Source: Paralithodes platypus (lineage: Eukaryota; Arthropoda; Malacostraca; Decapoda; Lithodidae). Taken from it: 64,000 nt of DNA. The stretch's first letter is position 1; each line of letters opens with the position of its first letter. This document shows positions 1 through 9,619 of the stretch, piece by piece. The notes under the pieces are model-generated. The model was not told the DNA's origin. It ran no database searches and worked only from the letters and a program-made list of their open reading frames with translations. The stretch is from assembly GCA_032716605.1 (NCBI GenBank), contig CM064571.1, forward strand, positions 11,042,405-11,106,404, in the 5' to 3' direction. Position numbers and translations under genes: made by a program.

Positions 1-235
1 CCGCGCTCCTCAGAGAGGTACGCTATGGGGCTGCTAGATACTTCCTTTTGTAACTTGCTGATGCCTAACTTACCAGTCCAAATTGAGTCAAAATCGAGTC
101 ATAAACTTATTTTTGGCGAATATTTCTAACTTACAGGTGGCATTATGACGCGATTGCATCATACGAGCACTCTTGGAGGGGTGGCGTTATGACTCGATCG
201 CGTCCTATAGATGCGAGAGGGTTAATAGCTAATCA
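1..235 (-). mobile_element. Right part of a TTAA MITE, family C (cut by window edge)
   Basis: The piece ends at TTAA (232-235). Read on the minus strand it starts TTAACCCTCTCGCATCTATA and continues with GACGCGATCGAGTCATA. This resembles the CATATGACGCGATCG motifs of the complete element at 45738-46049, and both share the words AATAAGTTTATGAC and GTAAGTTAG in the same order. The other end lies outside the window or has decayed. It carries no coding capacity. Confidence 0.5.
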
Positions 236-412
236 AAGAATAAAGATAGAGAAATGAGTCATAAACCACGTGAGAGAGGTCACTTTCAGCTTTTGTCTCG
301 TAAAAAAATTCAGCTCTATAGGCCCAGTAGTTACTGAGATATTGCTTGTTTTCGTGAGGTAACTTTTCCGTGAATTTCCGTGTTTACGCACCTTTGCCAT
401 AGTGAAATTTCC

Positions 413-858
413 TTAACCCGTACAGCCCCAGCGACGCGCCTGACGCGTCGGCGATGTATGTAACGCACAGCCCCAGAGACGCGCCTGGCGCGTCACCCTA
501 ATTGCGCCGACCGTAACATCAGGTGTAGCCACTCAAGAGGGCTCAGATTTGTATGGGAACTGTGTACGTATCCCACGCAACCGTGCCGATGGTTGAAAAC
601 TCTCAAAGTCCACGTGCGTGCGCGCGAGCGCGCAATAACCTGGTTTTTTGGGATAATTGCCTTCAATTTTTTACTCTTGTAAAATCCGTTTTCGGGGGCT
701 CTGTAGGACCATTTTTTAAGCTTTTTGAGCGGTTTTTCGTGGTTTTTCCTTCATTCCTAACCCATTCGCTATTGTTTCTGGAATAAAACCATTTTTTGAA
801 AACCGGCCGGGTTCTGGTGCGCAAACATTACAAAACTAGCCGGGGCTCCACGGGTTAA
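413..858 (+). mobile_element. TTAA MITE, family A, copy 1 (446 bp)
   Basis: The element is bounded by TTAA (413-416 and 855-858). Its inverted ends are CCCGTACAGCCCC and, read from the right, CCCGTGGAGCCCC. A nearly identical copy of the same length lies at 45059-45504 and a diverged one at 25403-25836. There is no transposase reading frame; the small ORF at 553-786 falls inside the repeat and is not supported as a gene. TTAA target choice and CCC-starting ends are typical of piggyBac-mobilised MITEs. Confidence 0.85.
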
Positions 859-1262
859 ACCCATTGTGTTGACATCACGGTAGTTTCGGTGATATTGGAA
901 CTCAGTGAAAATTACCGCAAAAGTACCGTGACGTCATACAATTAAATAGCAGCCATCAGCAGGCTATTTAAAGGCTATTTAAAGCCGTGCTATTTGAGTA
1001 GTGTATCGGCCTTCTAGGGTTAAAGAAAAATGTTGTGATATCTTGGCTATTAGTAGAGCTAGACAAATGATTTTTTCATCTAATCCTACATTTTTGAGGT
1101 CAGAGAATTAGAAAGACTTGTCACATTATTAACTCATCAGGGTCATAAGTAACTAGACAAAGTGAAGGAAGATTATATCGTAGGAAACGGCCTAATTCAC
1201 ACCATTTATACATATCCATTGAGTACAAATAACATTAGTAAAAATACCATAGAATCAAAGAC

Positions 1263-3177
1263 TCACACCTCACATTTGCAAGTGCACAGAGCTGTACAGG
1301 AGAGACCCAGCCTGTAGCACTTGCACCTGCCACGACACTCTGATTTACAGCCACATTTGGTCAGCTGTTCTCAACTCTTGGCTATGGGGGAGTTGGCTGT
1401 CCAGAAGACGTGCCATTCTTCACCAACCTTCTGCCATCCCCAGTCAGCAGGACTCTCTGCTTCTGGTTGACACTGGGTTGCTTGGGCCCAAACACAACCA
1501 GCCTGGAAGGCAGCTCGTCTAGTGTGCTGAAGCAGAGCTGCTCTTGTTTGGTGGAATGGCCTCATAAGGCCTCTGTTTTCTGGCAAACGTGTCAAGCCTG
1601 GCCTCATCCACAGTGGTAGCAGTGCTGGACCTGTCATACATCAGTATGACAAACCTCTCCAGTATCTCCAGGTCACCATCTTCCACTGTAAGAGGGTACT
1701 GGCTCAGCTTGGAGAAGACAGGGGAGGCCTCTGGACAAACATCCCATGTCTGCCAGGCAGTTTTCTTTCCCTTGTTACGGAAGGCTGAAACAGTGTCACA
1801 CCCTGTGAAAGCATGAAAGAATAACATGCCTTTAGCCTTCTCCTGCCCCATACAGCGATACAGGCCATGCACACTGATCCAGCGCCGGCTTTGACCGTGA
1901 CCATATGCCACCCATAACTGCTCTAGCCCCAAACTCTGAAGGGCTGGAAAGGCACTCACTGCAATGACCACAACATCTGTATCATTTGCCTTGACCATGA
2001 CGGCTTTGCTCCCATGTTCTGCAGCATATTTGGCATGCACAAAGATGTGGCTGTCAGCTTCCTCATGAGAGCACTTGTCCAGTCCTTGAAGACCAGTTTC
2101 ATGAGTGCTGAGGACTGCAGATCCCTTTGTGACAATTACCAAGTTTGGTGCAGACATTTGAGCAACCCTGTCTGCCAGGAACTGGAATAACTCCGTCTTG
2201 TTGTCATTATGCCTAAGGAAGTTAACCAATTGGATGGAATGCTGTTCTTGTTTGTGACCTTTCGTCTTCCTCCCTGGCCATGTTGAGACCTGGTCTCGGC
2301 TTTGAGGCTGGATGGGTTGTACACATCAAAGACAAGATGTGTTGTCTTGTACTTCGTAGCATAGCTGTGAATAAATGGCAGGAAGTCCAGAGTTGCATAG
2401 CCCTCAAAGGTCTTTCCTCTCTTTGGTGGCAAGACATGGACCAAAGCAGACAAATCTACAATTGGGCGGGTGCCCAACCCCGAAAGGAGTTGAAATAGGG
2501 GAGCTATCCCCCCGCCAAAGGCGGCTTTCTAGGGCCTTTCCTAGCTGATGCTGAGAGGATTGGGTTCTAGTCATGTGGTGATGGGCTGGTCTATCCGAGT
2601 GAGAACTGAGCGATCTCTGCCATACCCATAGCTTACTCTGACTGTTCCTTTTACATATATATCTTCTAGATCTCAAGTGGCGGCGTCTTTTCCGTGGATT
2701 GACCTCCCTACTGCCAACCTAGAAGTTGGCAGATTGGGAGCCAAAGCGTCACATTTTTCCCTTACCTCTCAACTTTCCCTTCATAATTGCTGAGGGGCAC
2801 AGGGCCTTGGGTGGGGCTTTGGTTTCCCGGGCGTTTCCGCACCCTCCTCAGCTCCCTGCCTTGGAGTGGCTTCGGTCACCCGGGCTTTGTTAGTGGTAAG
2901 CAGGGAGGATTTTGTGGGGGTGCTCGTTTATGGCCTTGGCCTTGCTCGATACCTTGGGGCTGTTCGGCCAGACAGCCTGGGGAACAACAACAACAACAAC
3001 AATCAGGACATCGGTCTCTGGTTCGTCGTCTGTTGATGTAACATGAGTCTCCAAGATAGAGGTCAGTTGAGACTTCTGGCAAGTGTACAGCCTTCCACCC
3101 TCACTCAGTGCAGCTGGGAATGCCTGATTCTCATGCTGGAAGAACTCCATGGGAAAAATGGATTTTGAATCTGCCAT
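1263..3177 (-). pseudogene. PIN/FEN-like multicopy gene remnant with Cys-rich tail
   Basis: This is a broken copy of a protein family that is multicopy in many metazoan genomes; its function is not established and I know no symbol. Read on the minus strand, the first part (3177-3004) ends in ETDVLI and is split by the mobile element at 2463-2998. It resumes in frame with VDLSALVHVLPPKRGKT, then shifts frame near 2225 into a stretch with EADSHIFVHAKYAA, NDTDVVVIAV and FHAFTGCDTVSAF. The conserved acidic residues fit metal-binding PIN/FEN nuclease sites (inference). It shifts again near 1545 into AAFQAGCVW and ESPADWGW, meets an in-frame TGA (1371-1373) and ends in a Cys-rich tail (CGCKSECRGRCKC), with its stop at 1263-1265. 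The N-terminus upstream of about 3177 is not recognisable. Two frameshifts, a stop and an insertion make it a pseudogene. It could be cargo of an old transposon rather than a host gene. Confidence 0.75.
2463..2998 (+). mobile_element. Short LINE-derived non-autonomous element, copy 1 (536 bp)
   Basis: The element starts TGGGCGGGTGCCC and ends in (AAC)n. It is flanked by a 5-bp target duplication ACAAT (2458-2462 and 2999-3003); removing it restores the reading frame of the host pseudogene. The last ~80 bp (CTGTTCGGCCAGACAGCCTG before the AAC tail) match the 3' end of the LINE at 17903-21900. Blocks near 2678-2760 (TGGCGGCGTCT, ACCTCCC, GCCAACC, GGGAGCCAAA) and near 2860 (CCTTGGAGTGGCTTCGGTC) match that LINE's 5' region in the same order. 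The first ~215 bp are not in the LINE copy. Another copy is at 58372-58878 and a 5'-truncated one at 35682-35925. No convincing tRNA-type A/B boxes are seen. Confidence 0.85.
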
Positions 3178-3847
3178 TTTGCTTTCTGATTAAGGCCGAG
3201 GATTTATCCTTTTACCACCTTAACGAAATTACACACACATTACTTTATGGGATACAACTAGGTTCGGGTGACCTAAACCTAGCCCGATCATTCATCCAGT
3301 GCCATTTAAGTCCCGTGTGATCTGTACACCATCCAGGTAAGTACATGAGCAAGTCATGTATAGCCCCCTTACCCTTGGCTCGGCTCTCCCGCGCTGGCAC
3401 ACCCTGTCAATTCAGGTGCGGCTATCTAACTCTATCTACTAACTACCAACTACTGTCTAGTAGCTAATTGATATGGGGCTGGTAGAAAGCATTTGGGACA
3501 CTAAATTAAACTACACTACAACTTATAGTATAGTACAGTAAAATAAGCTGACACTGAACCCCATGCTGAGTTGCACAGCAGCGATGTTACCAGTGTGCCC
3601 TGGTTGTGTGTTGACATCACTCTATTATATTTGCAAGATCTCATCACTGCCTCAGTCCTTACTAACAAATGTGAAAATGGCTCCATTGGATTATCTGACC
3701 CAAAGAATGTATGTGCACACCAAAAATTATGTATATATGTTCAGTAGTTGCTTAGATATGAACATATGAAATTAATGGACGCCATCTTGGATGCCATTCT
3801 AAAATTCCAATTATAGACTATGACAATGATTAAAACAGTGCTTCTCA

Positions 3848-4321
3848 TTAACACCTTAAGAGCGGCCTATGCGGTTTATTTATATGTACCGCCCAGCGGG
3901 GTGTTTTTAGCCAAAATAGGGCTGTTTACGTGATCCTTTTCATGCCTAAATAAGACCCAGAACGTAAAACAAGTATCTATCCCTGAAAGGGCATAAACAG
4001 AGCTTTCGAATGACACCATAACGATCCTTTTATGATGGCTAGTTTTCTTGCAATAACCGTGCAACGCGAGTGCAAAAAGCATGTAATTAGGCACTTTCCC
4101 CATACAATTCCTTATATAACGAGTGAGAGAGGTAGGAGGGAGGTGAGATTCGTGTCAGTAGGTTCGCCGCGGTGGTCTGGAGCAGTCATACGCTCGCTAC
4201 TCTCCTGCCACCACTTGTCTCTCTCTCAGCAACATTACGTGCTGAAATTGCCACTCGAGTTATGTCGAGCGCCGCCACATAGTCCAGCTTTATTTAACTC
4301 GACTTATGTGCCGCTAATTAA
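3848..4321 (+). mobile_element. TTAA MITE, family B, copy 1 (474 bp)
   Basis: Bounded by TTAA (3848-3851 and 4318-4321) with ends ACACCTTAAGAGCGGCC and GCCGCTAA. The body contains ATATGTACCGCCCAGCGGGG and matches 29444-29916 (same strand) and 46046-46533 (opposite strand). Short ORFs inside occur in all three copies only because the repeat is conserved; no known domain is seen. Confidence 0.8.
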
Positions 4322-5277
4322 TCTGGTTAGCAAGAAACAGTTTTCTCTTAAAATGTTCACCAGGTAATAATTAAACAAAAAAAAGCAATATATGGTCAGG
4401 CACGGCAGCCATCTTGAAAAATAACCGCCATCTTGGATTTTCGCGTGGCCAGCGGTATTTCTGAGAAGAATGGACCTTGAAGGGTACATGTACCAAATGT
4501 CATGCTTGCATCACCATTTGAACGATTCTCATGAAATTTGCAGTTATCTGCTCCACGATACCCTTCGATCATCCCGACGACTTATTTATTATTAAAAAAC
4601 TACCACTACAAACGTTAATATGTTTCACTATATCTTACCTCCTTCAACAGAGTTTGATCGTTGCATATAAATGTAATTCATATGTTTTTCCCATACCGTA
4701 TATATCTCATATCTTTATGGAGGAGAGTGAAAGCTTATGAAACGCTCCGAAGCAAGGAGAAAAAAAACTATTGCTCTTTTAGTACTTTAGGGCGTAGGGA
4801 GATAACGTAAACATCCAATGATTCATAGATCAACTAGGATTTTTTAAACCCTTTTCTTCCATGGATAGTTTCTGATGATGTATAATATTAGATAAATAGA
4901 TAGAATAAGGCATGAAATTGATTTAGGGATTACCGAAGAGTTTAAACAGCTACCCTAACTGTAATAAGGTAGTTAAGCTATTTGTATTTGTAAAATATAA
5001 AATCCTATTTGTGTCAATTGCATATATTATGCAACACACCTCTAATTATCTAGAGGTTTGATAATCATTGGGCCTCGTTAGTATTTAATAATACTGAATA
5101 ATTTGTCATAGTAACTAGTTTATGCAAGGTTTCATTAGCCATCTCCTCCACATTAAATCTAGTGCTGGAGAACTCCTTTCTTCTCGCATCGACTGTGTTA
5201 GGTGTTCTAGTTATGTCTTTGCTTAGCAGGTCAAGCATCCTTAATAAATCTGAATGATAATAGGCTGTATTTTCTAC
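4322..5277. other. Unannotated AT-rich spacer
   Basis: This is AT-rich single-copy-looking DNA between a MITE and the LTR element. The minus-strand ORF at 5065-5280 (71 aa) has no recognisable motif and its start lies on the LTR target site. I see no supported gene. Confidence 0.4.
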
Positions 5278-5281
5278 CATG

Positions 5282-7712
5282 TGTTACGCTGGCCAGCTTG
5301 CCAGAATGTGCTCGTACTTGCTAGCGCTCGCCAGGGCAGTGAAATGGGCTATAATAATTGTAGAATGATGTTCTTTCTTTCTTAGTATTCATGATGTCAC
5401 AGACAGATCAGTGGTGGTCTTTATTCTTGTCTGTGACACTTGGAAGTATTTTATATCATTGATAGAGTATAAGATATGTAGTGTGAATTGTAAGGAGAAA
5501 GAGAGCGAGAAGGAGCAGCGAGGTGGTAATATGTGCGTGTGTATTTACGTGTGCCTCCCTCGCTCGGGCGGAGGTTCCCACGCTCGTGATTGGTCGGCTG
5601 GCCTGACGCGTCATATGACGCCTGCTCTTCATGACGTAGTCGTCTGTGATTGGGGGCCGCTGTCCTAGTAGGGTGGTGCGGGCATCCTTCTCGCGTGTCT
5701 CTTCAGAGCTTGGAATGCTGTGCTTGGTTCTAGACGTCCCTTGCAATCTGTCCCCAATCTAACCCTCTGTACTACTGTTTCTCTCTCTGAACTTCTTCTT
5801 TTTCATACTTCTTGTCTTTATTCAATTACTTATCCCTTCTGGTTCTGCATACGATTTCCATAGTCGGCCAGTCGTATTACCAGCACCAGTTCTCACATAT
5901 ATGTTTTGCACTAGCTTTAGGGATTATTAGAGTCATAGTCACATGGTATCATAGTATTGGGGTGCTTCTAATTATTGAGTTGTTCTTTCCTACTATTTAA
6001 TGGTAGACAGTGGAGGGTATCTTTGGTCGTTGTCTGAGTTATGTATGTGGCAAGTCAGAGCCTGTACGACTTCGACGGAGCTAGGTAGCCTGTAACCTTT
6101 GTGCACATTTTTCCTTTGCGAGTGTAGCAGCATACAAGCGAAGGGCTTTTGCCTACTCTTACTTGTATGCTTGCTACCTCATTTGGTTGACCTTTGTGGA
6201 GCGCCAGGGTAAGACCAGATACTTGAGATCTGGACTTACCAAGAGAGCCTCCTAGTCACTTAACGTAACATAAGGGAAATCTGTTCAAGGGGAGACAGTA
6301 GGCTACGAGCATGCTTGCGCTCTACCTAGGTTCCTTGTACCTTTTATGCCACTGCTAGACTTTATTAGTGAGAAAGACAGCATTGTGTTTATTAACTTTA
6401 ATTGCGTATGTTTTAGGAATTATTCACGCCTTATTTTAGCCTAGGTTGATGCATAGTGCACAACCCAGTTTGGCTGTTACGTTGGCTAAGGAAGTACTGT
6501 TTTGAGTGGCTGTTATTAGTGCTGTCACAGAGTTGTTGCACTCCCTTGTTTTATATCCTACGTGTTGGTGCATTTAAGATACACGCTTTGGTGTCCTGCC
6601 CCTGCATTATTTCTGTTCTATATTGACGAGCATCTTAGAGCATCAGACGTTTTCAGAAGATTCCATATCTGTTTGCTGTAGGACTAGACTTCCAGTGTTT
6701 TCATAGAGCATTGAACAGTTTAGTGTTGAGTACAAACTCACACTAAAGTTAACGTAAGCATATACTCCTTTATTAAATCTTGTTATAGTTTATTTAAGCA
6801 TTATTATTACTTGAGAGCATTTTATTAACATAAAGTACTCCTGTTGTGAGTAGGCTTTGCCGTCACCGGAAAGCCTTTGTAGAAGTGCACTAAACCCAGT
6901 TAATTGATACCCCGTTATCCAGTAGATTGATCTGGAGGGTTTAACCCGTTGAGCCCCAGCTAGTTATAATATTTTGTTCACCCCAGTCCCAAGCCATTTT
7001 CACTTTTTTTTTTTGTTTGCTAAAATGGAAGACAAGGATGAGAAATGAAAAAAAAAAAAAAAAAAATCACCTCTGACAATTTTTTTTTGGGGGGGGGGGG
7101 CCGGTGGGGGGTTGGGGGGGGGGAGCTTCAAAAAAATTGTTGAGCCAAAATGGAAGAGAATGGTGAGGAAATAAACTCAAATTTTTCAATAGTTCGTCTC
7201 CCCCGCATGACCACCGCCGGGAGCACTAGGGTAAAAACTGAGTATGGCATTGTACGGATACATCCTAAGTATCTCACATAAATCTCAAGCCTCTAGCTCC
7301 CATACGACCGGAATAATGAAGGTTCAAAGTGGCGGTAAACTAGGGGTGTAAACTATCCCCACTAAGCCCACCACCACCAGCCGCTGGCTGTCTCGGCCCG
7401 CTCACACCTACTGGCCCGGCTCCCCCTCACACTACGGTACCGCCCCCTCCTATTCTCCCGCCATTTCCTACCTTACGAGCCACGTAAGTGTTTTTTATAT
7501 GTCGGACACACGTGATGCGTCGCTGGGAGTTGGTGATCAAAGACTGCCGACGCAACACGTGCGACGCTGGGTCTCAACGGGTTAAGTGTTTTGTTCACTG
7601 GCGTAATAGTTCGAGGGTTTGGAATTAGCGTACCTACCGTTGTTGCAGATATATCCTATCTTCTAGTCCATTATTAAGTGCTCTTGTTTATTTCGTAGTG
7701 CCGGTCGTAACA
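5282..7712 (+). repeat. 5' LTR (with MITE insertion)
   Basis: It begins TGTTACG and ends CGTAACA, a 7-bp inverted terminal match. It aligns along its length with 11991-13842. It is longer because of the 645-bp MITE at 6941-7585; without it the LTR is about 1.79 kb, and it lacks about 60 bp that the 3' LTR has near 12705-12770. Both LTRs share the small ORFs near 5411-5668 and 12118-12377, which show no known domain. Confidence 0.9.
6941..7585 (+). mobile_element. TTAA MITE inside the 5' LTR (645 bp)
   Basis: TTAA at 6941-6944 and 7582-7585. Inverted ends are CCCGTTGAGCCCCAGC and, from the right, CCCGTTGAGACCCAGC. The matching position of the 3' LTR (near 13717) reads GGGTTTTAAGTG, an unoccupied TTAA. 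The interior holds A18, T8 and a G12 run near 7089-7100. No ORF. The ends resemble family A (CCCGTACAGCCCC). Confidence 0.9.
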
Positions 7713-7714
7713 AA

Positions 7715-7730
7715 TGGCGACCATAGTCCA
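7715..7730 (+). promoter_or_regulatory. Candidate tRNA primer-binding site
   Basis: Two bases after the end of the 5' LTR the sequence reads TGGCGACCATAGTCC. A TGG start right after an LTR is the usual signature of a site pairing with a tRNA 3' CCA end. The tRNA identity was not determined. Confidence 0.6.
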
Positions 7731-7806
7731 GTATATAGTGAACTGAATATTGCATTTTTTTTTTGAGAAATCTTATTGCCATTTGGGGTTAAATTTATTT
7801 CTCGCA

Positions 7807-9619
7807 ATGTCGTCACTGGACGGGTTTGAGAATAGTGAGGGCACAGTGCGAGAGACAGGCGAGAAGGTGGAGAAGGTGTAGTTGTCTGACGGCGTTCGGG
7901 TGGTGAACGGTGAGGAGGATGCTCGGAGGTTTTTGGAGGAGCCTGTGTCGGCGGACCGGGTGTCGGGGCTGGACCGCTACTGACTGCAGTGTATAGCCAC
8001 GGTCTTAGGGTTTTCTGGCACTAGCAGTTTGTCAAGAAGTGAGCTGGTTGCCTGTGTGCTGGGTGGGGTGCGTGAGGCTTCGGGTGGAGCGGAAGCTGGG
8101 GCACCTTCGTCCCAGCCCCCATTCCACTCAACTCCTATCATGGCGCCCCCTCGGGTTCCGGAGCCGAGTACGTTCCCGCAGGCCGATGTCTGCTGGCGGT
8201 AGGGTAAGCCTCTAGGTGACTCACTGAGTGGGTCCCCGGTAGTAGCACCCCCTCCTCAGGGTTTGTCTTCTGAGATGTTGTTTCAGCTCGAGCTCGCCAA
8301 ACTTTACCAGCAGGAGCGACAGGCTAAGCATGAGGCAGAGCTCAGGCAGCAGCAGCAGAAGCATGAGGCTGAGCTCAAGTATGAGTCTGCAAGGTATTGT
8401 GCCAATGTTGACCTAGAGAAAACTCGTATAGAAGTGACGGGGAACCGTTTCGTCCAGGGGGGGTCGACTCCATGACCAGTCCCTGTCGCATTTACTAAAG
8501 TTGGTTCCAGTGTTTGATGAGTCAGGAGTTACCGAATTCTTTCTCCGTTTTGAGAAAAAGTGCCGGGAGCACCAATGGCCCGAGGAGAAGTGGGCAGCAC
8601 TTGTTTCTTCACGATTGACGGGGAAAGCACTCAAGGCATACGATGCTTTGCCCCTAGATTCCTGTGTGAATTATGAGGTGTTGAAAGAGGCTGTCCTGAG
8701 GGCATATGAGTTGCAGCCAGAGACCTATAGGCTGAAGTTTAGGACGGTTCCTAAGAGAAAGGAGAGTACTTTCCAGGAACACGCTAGAGAGCTGTCAGAT
8801 GCATTTGAGAATTGGTTGAGGTCGGAGAAAGCAACTACTTTTGATGCGGTAAAGCAATTAGTGTTGTTAGAACAATTTTTTAAATGCACTGGCAGTGAGT
8901 TGACTCTTAACCTGAAAGAAAAGCAACATAAAACTCTGCAGGAGGCGGCTGAGTTGGCTGACCTCAGGTTGTTATTAATTCGTGGGTGTGGGTCTGCCCA
9001 GAGAGATGAGGCAGGTAACAAGGGGCGTACCACCCCACCCCCCCGAACTAAAGATACAACAAATGATCCTACTAAGAGCACTGTTGCCAATTTTGAACCC
9101 AAGTCGAAATCCTTCTCATTAAAGAAAGGCCAGGGCCCTTCCTCACCCCAGGGGAAATCAATGAGTGAGGTGAATTGTTTTAAGTGCCATAATAAGGGGC
9201 ATATTGCGCGCTCTTGTCCGAGCACACAGTCTACAGCGGTGGTGTCTCTAGTGAGCAACATCGGGGTGTCTTTGAGGTCTTCCGCGTTTGCCCGGGGTAA
9301 ATCGTCGGTTGCGAAGTCACAGTCGGTGAAGAAGCATGAGGAGGGCTCGCTACCCGTCCGAGATGCTTTTTGTGGTCATAGGGGGCATGGCACTGTGAGG
9401 TGGGCTAGTGTGGAACATAGGCTTGAGTTGTTGCGTTATACGGGTGCCTCCCAGACGTTACTTAAGAACTTCACTGGTAAGCCTATTAACGCAGCTCGGG
9501 TTGTAGTGGTTCAAGGCATCAATGCTGTGCAGTCTTACCCTGCTGGTGAGAGTGGAGCTTGTGGTGGATGGTGTGACATGGGAGTTGGATGTGGGGATTG
9601 TAGAGAAATTGCCAGTTGA
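7807..9619 (+). pseudogene. gag remnant with CCHC zinc knuckle
   Basis: This would be the structural Gag protein of the LTR element. An ATG at 7807 opens a frame that stays aligned to 8475 but carries stops at 7879, 7981, 8200 and 8473. The part at 8263-8475 is a charged Gln/Glu-rich, likely coiled-coil segment (KHEAELRQQQQKHEAEL). A frame change near 8480-8500 leads into the capsid-like region (FDESGVTEFFLRFEKKCREH, AYELQPETYRLKFR) and then a basic linker and one CCHC knuckle, CFKCHNKGHIARSC (about 9177-9218). The same frame runs into the protease start, where the usual catalytic Asp-Thr-Gly reads YTGAS (Tyr codon 9437-9439). The copy cannot make a normal Gag or an active protease. Confidence 0.8.

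Noticed and set aside
853..1021. Another TTAA MITE directly after family A copy 1
   Set aside because: TTAA and GGG/CCC words are present at both ends, but the inverted match is too short to separate from chance.
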